NCBI GenBank assembly: GCA_030145435.1
Contig: JAQYVQ010000448.1
Location: forward strand, 1 to 7,682
Direction of reading: 5' to 3'
DNA: 7,682 nt
DNA from: Syntrophobacteria bacterium
GTDB taxonomy: Bacteria; Desulfobacterota; DSWW01
A program made the translations under genes and the position numbers. The stretch's first letter is position 1. Every line of letters begins with the position of its first letter. Below the pieces are notes generated by a model that was given only the letters and a program-made list of their open reading frames with translations, was not told the origin of the DNA and did not search any database. Of the stretch, positions 1 to 5,797 are shown one piece after another.

Positions 1-451
1 GGATATTTCGGATCAGAAGCTGGAAAAGGCGAAAGAACTAGGGGCGGACGATCTGATCAACGCGTCCAAAGAAGACCCGCAGGCACGGGTTATGGGGTTG
101 ACGGGTGGCGGAGCGGATGCTGCGGTTGAGTGCATCGGCAACACGGATGTGATGATGCAGGCCTTCGGGTCGATCCACAACGGCGGTAAGTGCGTTGTGG
201 CCGGCATGGCTCCTCTCGGTGCCATGCTGAACGTGGCTCCCTTCGAATTCCTCCTCGGAAAGACGATCACCGGAAGCGTCCAGGGGGAAATCAAGCCGTT
301 CATCGATGTGCCCAAGTTTGTGGATATGTTCATGGAAGGAAAGCTTCCGATCGACAAGTTGATTACCAAATCTCTCAGCTTGGACGAAATCAACGAGGGG
401 TTCGAAGCCCTTGAGAAGGGGGAGGCCATACGCAGCGTGATTGCGTTTTAA
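1..451 (+). CDS. Zinc-type alcohol dehydrogenase (MDR superfamily), C-terminal part, 5' truncated
   Basis: The reading frame is open from position 2 and ends at TAA 449-451, giving 149 codons; the start and the catalytic N-terminal domain lie before the window. What remains is the second half of the NAD(P)-binding Rossmann fold and the C-terminal segment. The first visible residues, DISDQKLEKAKELGAD, resemble the end of beta-strand 2, where an Asp usually selects NAD over NADP. GADAAVECIGN and the glycine-rich GGKCVVAGMAP follow. The tail (FVDMFMEGKLPIDKLIT, then INEGFEALEKGEAIRSV) matches the classical zinc ADH / class III ADH ending. The likely reaction is NAD-dependent oxidation of an alcohol or reduction of an aldehyde or ketone in the cytoplasm. 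The zinc ligands are not visible, so metal use and substrate rest on family resemblance. The stop codon directly abuts an inverted-repeat element. I am confident of the family but not of the substrate. Confidence 0.9.
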   Translation, partial: DISDQKLEKAKELGADDLINASKEDPQARVMGLTGGGADAAVECIGNTDVMMQAFGSIHNGGKCVVAGMAPLGAMLNVAPFEFLLGKTITGSVQGEIKPFIDVPKFVDMFMEGKLPIDKLITKSLSLDEINEGFEALEKGEAIRSVIAF

Positions 452-613
452 CTCGTCCTCGTCGTCGTCCTCGATCATTTGCCGTGCACGATTCTTGCTG
501 TCAGCTATTAGCCCACCCTGCCCCTATTTTGCGTACATCCGGTTGGGGGGAGTGGTTTGGGAGCTAACAGCTAACTGCTAACAGCCAAGCTCGAGGACGA
601 CGACGAGGACGAG
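452..613. repeat. 162-bp inverted-repeat element with 23-bp perfect terminal arms
   Basis: Positions 452-474 and 591-613 are perfect reverse complements over 23 bp, made of a GACGAC/GAGGAC-like trinucleotide pattern and separated by 116 bp. Inside is a second, imperfect inverted pair, 497-512 against 570-585 (13 of 16 match), and a shorter CCAC/GTGG pairing at 513-516 with 552-555. The perfect 8-bp palindrome CGTGCACG lies at 483-490. The element could therefore fold as one long, nearly continuous hairpin. It begins at the base after the alcohol dehydrogenase stop codon. It carries no open frame I believe in, and no target-site duplication is visible at its ends. It could be a miniature non-autonomous element, a REP-like dispersed repeat, or a large 3'-end stem for the upstream transcript; the sequence alone does not decide. 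The inverted arms are certain; the element's nature is not. Confidence 0.85.
563..583. repeat. Three tandem heptamers GCTAAC(A/T)
   Basis: Positions 563-569, 570-576 and 577-583 read GCTAACA, GCTAACT and GCTAACA. Two degenerate inverted copies (TGTCAGC at 499-505 and TATTAGC at 506-512) sit in the opposite arm of the enclosing element. The heptamers form its inner stem. Confidence 0.8.
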
Positions 614-808
614 AGAGGGGCACGGGGTCTGATCCCTGACCCCTTTCGCCCCCTGTCCCCCCCTCCCCGGGGGTGGACTTTTCCACAGGGAGTATGGCAA
701 AAGAAGTTCCCATGTGGGAGGCAAGGACCTGCCTATCGTTAGGAGAGGAGGGACCCTGCCTCTATCCACGCGACACACATGCGTGCGTTTCTTATGAGGA
801 GGCGGGGG
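614..808. other. Leader region of the ABC operon, GC-rich, one small stem-loop
   Basis: No gene is seen here. A 6-bp stem, GGGGTC (624-629) with GACCCC (638-643) and an 8-nt loop, is followed by only three T residues, so it is at best a weak terminator for the upstream gene. C-rich and G-rich runs follow at about 648-674. The operon promoter should lie in this stretch, but I cannot find a convincing -35/-10 pair. Confidence 0.45.
797..802 (+). promoter_or_regulatory. Shine-Dalgarno AGGAGG that fixes the ATPase start
   Basis: A full consensus AGGAGG lies 6 nt before ATG 809. The other in-frame ATG, at 779, has no ribosome binding site, so 809 is preferred. Confidence 0.85.
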
Positions 809-1744
809 ATGATCAAGGTCGAAGACCTGACCAAGTACTACGGTAGCCTTTGTGCCGTCGACCACATCAGCTTTGAGATCCGCAAAGGGGAGATTCTCGG
901 CCTGCTGGGTCCGAATGGGGCCGGGAAATCGACGACCCTCAGGATCCTCACCTGTTTCTTTCAGCCCACGTCGGGCAACGTTTCTGTAAAAGACTACAAC
1001 ATCTACGATCATCCTCTGGAGATCAAGGGTTTGATCGGCTACCTGCCTGAAACGGCGCCATTGTATCACGAAATGCTCGTGTACGATTACCTGAGGTTCG
1101 TGGCCGACATCCGGGGATTCCCCAAAGAGAAGCAACTGCCGAGGATCAAGGAGATCTCTTCCCTCTGCGGCTTGCAGGACGTGATGCATCGTTCCGTGAA
1201 TGAGCTGTCCAGGGGATACAAGCAGCGGGTGGGAATCGGGCATGCCATGCTGAGCGATCCGGAGATTCTCATTCTGGATGAGCCCACGGCAGGGTTGGAC
1301 CCGAATCAGATCGTGGAGATCCGGAACATCATCAAGGAGATCGGCAAGGCAAAGACCGTTATCCTGTCCACCCACATCCTGAGCGAGGCGGAGGCGACCT
1401 GTGACCGGGTGGTGATCATCAACAAGGGCAAGATCGTCGCGGACGGCCCGACGGAATCGCTCAAAGAGGAGTCCGGCAGCTCCTATGACATCCACCTCTC
1501 GCTGCAGGGGGCCGAATACACGGACGTGGAGCAGGTCCTTTCCGCCCTCTCGAGCATCCGGAAGATTTCCCGGGGCGAGGATACGGACCACACGGTGAAC
1601 CTCGTCCTGTCCTGCAGCGCCGGCGAGGACATCCGATCCGATCTCTACCAGATCATCAAACAGAAGGACTGGTCGCTCCTGGAGTTTCATCGAGAGAGCC
1701 GAACCCTGGAGAACCTCTTCAGAGAATTGACAAAGGAAGGCTGA
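809..1744 (+). CDS. ABC transporter ATP-binding protein (GldA/NosF-like, ABC-2 exporter type)
   Basis: This 311-residue cytoplasmic ATPase should power the permease encoded immediately downstream. The nucleotide-binding domain is complete. Walker A GPNGAGKST is at 34-42, and GYLPE at 77-81 covers the Q-loop with Glu81 where many ABC proteins have Gln. The signature LSRGYKQR is at 133-140, Walker B ILILDEP at 153-159, the D-loop GLDP at 162-165, and the switch His at 189 (STH). The LSRGY signature and GYLPE are usual in GldA/NosF/CcmA-like ATPases of ABC-2 systems, so they are family traits and not defects. Residues 210-311 form the C-terminal extension common in this group, ending LENLFRELTKEG. 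ATG 809 is chosen over in-frame ATG 779 on ribosome binding site strength. It is the first gene of a four-gene operon, with 1 bp to the next start. The transported substrate cannot be told from the sequence. Confidence 0.93.
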   Translation: MIKVEDLTKYYGSLCAVDHISFEIRKGEILGLLGPNGAGKSTTLRILTCFFQPTSGNVSVKDYNIYDHPLEIKGLIGYLPETAPLYHEMLVYDYLRFVADIRGFPKEKQLPRIKEISSLCGLQDVMHRSVNELSRGYKQRVGIGHAMLSDPEILILDEPTAGLDPNQIVEIRNIIKEIGKAKTVILSTHILSEAEATCDRVVIINKGKIVADGPTESLKEESGSSYDIHLSLQGAEYTDVEQVLSALSSIRKISRGEDTDHTVNLVLSCSAGEDIRSDLYQIIKQKDWSLLEFHRESRTLENLFRELTKEG

Positions 1745-1745
1745 G

Positions 1746-2450
1746 ATGAGAGGCGTCCGGCAGGTCTTCAAGAGAGATTTCAAGGTCTATTTCCTTTCTC
1801 CGATTGCCTACATCGTGATCTCCATCTTCCTCATCTTGTCCGGGTGGTTCTTCTTTTCAACCTTCTTTCTGTTCAACCAGGCGGAAACGAGACCCTTCTT
1901 CAGCCTCTTGCCCATCCTCTTCGCCTTCATCGTGCCCGCGGTGACGATGCGGCTTTTTTCCGAAGAGTTGAACACGGGATCCTATGAGCTTCTGCTGACG
2001 CTGCCCGTTTCGGTCCGTGATGTGGTGATCGGGAAGTTTGCTGCCGCCGTCGCCTTTGTGGGGCTCATGCTCGTGCCCACCCTCTCCTACGGCATATTCA
2101 TATCCTTTTACGGAGACCTGGACTGGGGGCCCGTGATCGGAGGATATGCGGGTGCCGTGCTTCTGGGCGCCGCCTTCGCGAGCGTGGGCCTGTTTGCCTC
2201 GTCGCTGACGCGGAACCAGATCGTTGCCTTCATCATCGGCATGTCCGTCTGTTTCTTCCTCACCCTGATCGACAAGATCCTCTTCTTTCTGCCCGAATCC
2301 GTTGTGGGTGTGTTCCAGTTTCTCGGTGCGGACTTCCACTTCCAGAACATCTCGCGAGGCATACTGGATTCCAGGGACATCGTCTATTTCCTGAGTGTGT
2401 GCTTCGTCGCGCTTTACGGAACCTATCTGGTGATCCAGGAGAAGAAATGA
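1746..2450 (+). CDS. ABC-2 type permease (GldF-like), six membrane segments
   Basis: This 234-residue inner-membrane protein is the likely membrane partner of the preceding ATPase. A short basic N-terminus (RQVFKRDFKVYF) leads into a first membrane segment at about 20-42. Further hydrophobic segments lie near 54-70, 98-121, 130-153, 158-180 and 212-229. The stretch RLFSEELNTGSYELLLTLPV (69-88) is the hallmark cytoplasmic loop of ABC-2 permeases of the GldF/NosY kind. The segment FHFQNISRGILDSRDIVYFL before the last membrane segment is also typical. The size fits single-domain GldF proteins; in some relatives this domain is fused to a GldG domain, but here the two are separate genes. ATG 1746 follows the ATPase stop after 1 bp, with AAGGAAGG at 1733-1740 as ribosome binding site inside the upstream gene, which suggests coupled translation. 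Confidence 0.92.
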   Translation: MRGVRQVFKRDFKVYFLSPIAYIVISIFLILSGWFFFSTFFLFNQAETRPFFSLLPILFAFIVPAVTMRLFSEELNTGSYELLLTLPVSVRDVVIGKFAAAVAFVGLMLVPTLSYGIFISFYGDLDWGPVIGGYAGAVLLGAAFASVGLFASSLTRNQIVAFIIGMSVCFFLTLIDKILFFLPESVVGVFQFLGADFHFQNISRGILDSRDIVYFLSVCFVALYGTYLVIQEKK

Positions 2451-2454
2451 GGTG
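2449..2454 (+). promoter_or_regulatory. Shine-Dalgarno GAGGTG favouring the ATG 2461 start
   Basis: GAGGTG overlaps the end of the permease gene (stop TGA 2448-2450) and lies 6 nt before ATG 2461. The in-frame GTG codons at 2452 and 2458 fall inside or against this site, so they are poor starts. Confidence 0.65.
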
Positions 2455-2460
2455 GCTGTG

Positions 2461-4653
2461 ATGAGCAAGCCAGGAAGGATGAGCAAGCACGTTCGGTTCC
2501 TCATGTACCTCGCCGTGGTCGTGTTGTTGAACCTCGCCGGGACAACGCTGTTCTTTCGGGTGGATTTGACCGCGAACAAGATGTTCTCCCTGTCCGAGGC
2601 GAGCAGGACGGCCGTGGGCGCCCTTTCCGACCCCCTGACCGTGAAGGTGTTCTTCACAAGCCAGTTGCCCGCCCCTTACAACAACATCGAGCGGTCCCTC
2701 CGGGACCTGTTGGCGGAGTACAGCGTGGCGGGAAACCGGTACTTCAACTACGAGTTCTATGACGTGTCTGAGGGGAAGGGGGAAGAGGCGGAAAGGAACA
2801 GGGAGATCGCCCGGGACTACGGAATTCACCCTGTACAGATTCAGAAATTCGAACAGGACGAGGTCAGGTTCCAGAAGGCATACATGGGCATGGTCCTGAT
2901 TCACGGCGACTTGATCGAGACGATTCCGGCCATTACGTCCACGGAGGGGCTCGAGTACAAGATCACGGTCAAGATCAGGAAGATGGCGAGCGGGATCAGC
3001 GCTCTGCTCGGCCTCGAAGAGAATGTGAAGGTTCTGCTCTTCCTCTCTTCCTCCCTGCAGGCCGTGGGTCCGCATATGAATCTGACCGGCCTCGCCGAAG
3101 TGCCGGGCAAGGTCGAGAGCATGGTCGAAAAGCTCAACGACAGCCACTACGGAAAGCTCACCTTCTCCTCTCTCGATCCGACCCGGGACGAACAAGCCGG
3201 CGAAGAGGCGCAAACCTACAATCTTCTCCGACTCCGGTGGGACGCGTTTCAGGATCGGCGTGGCCAGCAGATCCCGGAGGGCCAGGGGTTTGCCGGACTG
3301 GTCGTGCGGCACGGCGACCGCGTCGAGGGGATTCGCCTGATCAAGGTGATGAAGGTTCCGATCTTCGGCACACAGTACCAGCTCATGGACGCGGCCGGGC
3401 TCGAGCAGGCGATCGGCGAAGCGGTGGAGAACGTCATCCAGGTGAACGAAGAAATCGGTTATCTCTCTTCCCACGGGTGCCTCGAACTCGGAGGGCCTCC
3501 CATCCCGGGCCAGCAGACGCAAGGATCCCTCGCGAACTTCCACGACCTCTTACGCGAGGACTACACCGTCCGGAGGATCAACCTGAAGGAAGAGTCGATC
3601 CCGGAAGGGCTTGCCTCCCTGATTATCGCAGGACCGAAGGAAGAGTTTACCGACTATGAACTTTACGAAATCGACCAGTACCTGATGAAAGGCAGGGGCC
3701 TGATCCTCTTCCTGGACCGATTCCGGGAGGTCCAGACCCAGGACCCGAACCGCCGCTTTCGTCAACAGGGACCGGTCTATCTCCCCCTCGACACAGGGAT
3801 CGAGAAGTTGCTCACGAACTACGGCCTCTCCAGTTCGACGGCATACGTGATGGACGAGAGCTGCTTCAAGCAGCGGGTTCCAGAGCGCTTCGGGGGAGGG
3901 GAGAGGCCGATCTACTTTGCCCCGATCATCAAAAACGAGTCGATCAACAAGGAGATGGCGGTTCTGAAAGACATCAAAGGGCTGGTGATGCTGAAGGCCT
4001 CTCCGCTGGTCGTGGATGAAGAGAAGGCGAAGGAGAACGGGTTGAAGCCTGTCCGACTCTTCTCGTCTTCGGATCAGTCCTGGGAGATGAAGGGAAGGAT
4101 CGACCTGAATCCCCTTCTCCTGCGTCCGCCCGGACCGGAGGAACCTCGCAAGGCGAGCGCCCTTGCCTATGTGCTGGAGGGAGGCTTCCCGAGCTACTTC
4201 GCGGACAAGCCCATTCCGGAGAAGGCTGCGCCGTCGGAGACGGGAACCGAGGGCGATCCGGAAGAGGAAAAGGGCAAAGGGGAGAGCGAAATCGATCTCT
4301 CGGAGATCCTGCGTGCGGAGGCGACGGTCAAGGAGGGGAAACCGGGAGGGGTCTTTCTTGTGGGCACCTCGGAGATTCTTCAGGACAACCTGATCGACAA
4401 GGAAGGAAAGAGCCCGAACGCCCAGTTCCTGATGAATGTGATCGACGCCTTCAACGGAAGGGAGGCCTATGCCCTTATGCGCACGAAGGCCCAGCGGTTT
4501 AACCCGTTGCGAGACATCGAGCCGGGCACCCGGACGATGATCAAGTCCTTCAACATTGCCGGGTTGCCCGTCATCGTCATCCTCGTCGGAGGGCTCGTAT
4601 GGTTGCGCAGGGTATCGAGAAAGCGAATGATCCAAAATATGTTCGGACACTAG
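2461..4653 (+). CDS. GldG-like ABC transporter auxiliary protein, two membrane anchors
   Basis: This 730-residue protein has the GldG / ABC_transp_aux layout. An N-terminal membrane segment (about 12-32) is followed by DLTANKMFSLS (35-45), very close to the family's DLT..K..SLS motif. Next come a GldG N-terminal domain, with QDEVRFQKAYMGMVLIHGD near 138-156 and GLEYKITVKIRKM after it, and a long central domain with SLIIAGPKEEFTDYELYEID (about 386-405) and LDTGIEKLLTNYG. A charged, Pro/Glu-rich linker lies at about 583-613. One C-terminal membrane segment (about 698-715) precedes a short basic tail. Both ends should be in the inner membrane with the bulk outside the cytoplasm. Its role is inferred from operon position and family: an extracytoplasmic partner of the ABC core. 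I chose ATG 2461, 10 bp after the permease stop; GTG 2452 (733 aa) and ATG 2479 are alternatives. Confidence 0.9.
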   Translation: MSKPGRMSKHVRFLMYLAVVVLLNLAGTTLFFRVDLTANKMFSLSEASRTAVGALSDPLTVKVFFTSQLPAPYNNIERSLRDLLAEYSVAGNRYFNYEFYDVSEGKGEEAERNREIARDYGIHPVQIQKFEQDEVRFQKAYMGMVLIHGDLIETIPAITSTEGLEYKITVKIRKMASGISALLGLEENVKVLLFLSSSLQAVGPHMNLTGLAEVPGKVESMVEKLNDSHYGKLTFSSLDPTRDEQAGEEAQTYNLLRLRWDAFQDRRGQQIPEGQGFAGLVVRHGDRVEGIRLIKVMKVPIFGTQYQLMDAAGLEQAIGEAVENVIQVNEEIGYLSSHGCLELGGPPIPGQQTQGSLANFHDLLREDYTVRRINLKEESIPEGLASLIIAGPKEEFTDYELYEIDQYLMKGRGLILFLDRFREVQTQDPNRRFRQQGPVYLPLDTGIEKLLTNYGLSSSTAYVMDESCFKQRVPERFGGGERPIYFAPIIKNESINKEMAVLKDIKGLVMLKASPLVVDEEKAKENGLKPVRLFSSSDQSWEMKGRIDLNPLLLRPPGPEEPRKASALAYVLEGGFPSYFADKPIPEKAAPSETGTEGDPEEEKGKGESEIDLSEILRAEATVKEGKPGGVFLVGTSEILQDNLIDKEGKSPNAQFLMNVIDAFNGREAYALMRTKAQRFNPLRDIEPGTRTMIKSFNIAGLPVIVILVGGLVWLRRVSRKRMIQNMFGH

Positions 4654-4683
4654 CGGGTGAGCAAGGAGAACAGGGGTAAGCGG

Positions 4684-5640
4684 ATGAAACGGAAAGCCGA
4701 AACGATCGTCCTTGTCTTGATCATTGCGGCATTGACGGCCTATCTGGTCCTGAAGAAGACGGAGAAGACCCATTACCGCCTTCCTGAGCTTCCGAGAATC
4801 GACAAAGAGGACATTACACGTATCACGATCCGGAAGGGCGGTTCGGTACTCACCCTGAAACGCGACGGTGACCGCTGGCGTATTCTCCCGGAGGGCTACC
4901 CGGTGGACGGTGCGGTGATGGACCGCATGGTCGAGACGGTGGGCGGCCTCCGGTTGACCGCCATGGCATCCGCCTCGGAGAACTATGCCGTCTATGGCCT
5001 CCAGGAGGACGAATGTGTGCAGGTGACCGCCTTCAAAGGGGAGGATCTCCTGCTGAGCATAGGCATCGGCAAGGCAGCCCCTTCGCACCGGCATACATTT
5101 GTCAAGCTTACGGACGACAGCCGGGTCTACCACGCGGAGAAGAACCTCCGCAATTCTTTCGACAAGGAAGCCTCCGCCCTTCGTGACAAACAGGTGATGA
5201 AGATCGATGAGGAGGTTTCCGAGATCATCCTGACGGCGGGCAAGAAGAACTTGCACATCCTGCGGGCGACAGCTCGCGCGGAGGTGGATCCGGATCAGGC
5301 GCAGGCCGAAGTCAAGGAGGAGAACGCCGGCGAGGGCACCCTGCATTGGGAGACCCTCGAAGGGAAGCCGGTGCAAGAGAAAGAGATCGACAGCCTGGTC
5401 AAAACGCTGTCGAACTTGAAGTGTGACGGCTACCTGGAGGATAAGAAAGACGACCTCGGCGACCCCACCTTCTCGGTTTCCTTGAAAGGGAATAAGAACT
5501 ACGAGTTCTCCCTGTACGGCGAGCGGGACGGCAAGACCTTGGCCACATCGTCAGAGAATGACGACCCGTTCCTGATCGCGGATTGGAACGCGAAGAGAAT
5601 CAGGAAGGAGCTGGACGCGTTGGTGGAGATCAAGGACTGA
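4684..5640 (+). CDS. DUF4340 domain protein, N-terminal membrane anchor
   Basis: This 318-residue protein has a basic N-terminus (MKRKAE) and one membrane segment at about 7-23, followed by a soluble, charged domain that should lie on the outer face of the inner membrane. The domain matches DUF4340 proteins, which often follow GldG-like genes; their biochemical role is not established. Two halves look related: 44-165, with ITRITIRKGGSVLTLKR, W65 and the VDGAVMDRMVETVGGLR helix, and about 177-315, with SEIILTAGKKNLHILR, W222 and the VQEKEIDSLVKTLSNLK helix. ATG 4684 is preferred, 30 bp after the previous stop, with AGGGGT at 4672-4677 as a moderate ribosome binding site. GTG 4657 (327 aa) has none but cannot be excluded. 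It is the last gene of the operon. I am confident of the family; function is unknown, probably structural or adaptor. Confidence 0.87.
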   Translation: MKRKAETIVLVLIIAALTAYLVLKKTEKTHYRLPELPRIDKEDITRITIRKGGSVLTLKRDGDRWRILPEGYPVDGAVMDRMVETVGGLRLTAMASASENYAVYGLQEDECVQVTAFKGEDLLLSIGIGKAAPSHRHTFVKLTDDSRVYHAEKNLRNSFDKEASALRDKQVMKIDEEVSEIILTAGKKNLHILRATARAEVDPDQAQAEVKEENAGEGTLHWETLEGKPVQEKEIDSLVKTLSNLKCDGYLEDKKDDLGDPTFSVSLKGNKNYEFSLYGERDGKTLATSSENDDPFLIADWNAKRIRKELDALVEIKD

Positions 5641-5666
5641 GGAACGACTTCCTGGCGGTGAGAGGG

Positions 5667-5789
5667 AAAAGGTCAAAGGGAATGTGAACATTATGAAGAG
5701 CTGTTCTTGAACAGCTTGAAGGCTAAGATCTTGTGGATTCCCTCGTCAATATGTAATCCACCCCTTTTACCTCTACCCTTTGACCTTTT
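5667..5789. repeat. Convergent-intergenic inverted-repeat element with three internal hairpins
   Basis: Positions 5667-5680 (AAAAGGTCAAAGGG) and 5776-5789 are perfect reverse complements over 14 bp. The match extends to 16 of 17 bp if 5664-5666 and 5790-5792 are included. The 95-bp interior holds three separate inverted repeats: AATGT/ACATT at 5681-5692 with a 2-nt loop; AGCTGTT/AACAGCT at 5699-5716 with a CTTG loop; and GTGGATT (5733-5739) with AATCCAC (5755-5761) and a 15-nt loop. CCTTTTACC occurs twice, at 5763-5771 and 5784-5792. The whole could fold as a closing stem with three arms. It lies between the ends of the DUF4340 gene (+) and the DUF362 gene (-). It may act as a two-way 3'-end structure, but no arm is followed by a T-run typical of an intrinsic terminator. 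A dispersed miniature repeat is equally possible. Confidence 0.75.
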
Positions 5790-5797
5790 ACCTGAAT

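Noticed and set aside
452..613. An insertion sequence with a transposase.
   Set aside because: The element is 162 bp, has no coding capacity, and shows no target-site duplication at its ends.
695..710. A sigma54-like site (TGGCAAAAGAAGTTCC) upstream of the ABC operon.
   Set aside because: The -24 GG is present, but the essential -12 GC dinucleotide is not at the right spacing.
779..808. A longer ATPase start at ATG 779.
   Set aside because: It has no ribosome binding site, while ATG 809 has a perfect AGGAGG 6 nt upstream and gives the usual family N-terminus (MIKVEDLTKYYG).
578..1783. A long antisense open frame (401 codons, minus strand) opposite the ABC ATPase.
   Set aside because: The opposite strand encodes a complete ATPase with all expected motifs. 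The antisense product is Arg/Asp/His-rich with no recognisable domain, as expected of a shadow in GC-rich DNA.
2260..3543. A 427-codon minus-strand open frame opposite the permease and GldG-like genes.
   Set aside because: It covers the junction of two recognisable plus-strand genes, and its product shows no motif I know.
4657..4683. A GTG start for the DUF4340 protein, adding nine residues.
   Set aside because: No Shine-Dalgarno sequence precedes it. It is not excluded, but ATG 4684 gives a normal basic start before the membrane segment.
3550..5376. A 608-codon minus-strand open frame across the GldG-like and DUF4340 genes.
   Set aside because: It spans the junction of two well-supported genes and has no domain or sensible composition. 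Codon bias of the plus-strand genes explains the lack of stops.
5699..5716. An intrinsic terminator for the ABC operon at the AGCTGTT/AACAGCT hairpin.
   Set aside because: The stem is only moderately GC-rich and no T-run follows on either strand. It is recorded only as an arm of the intergenic element.
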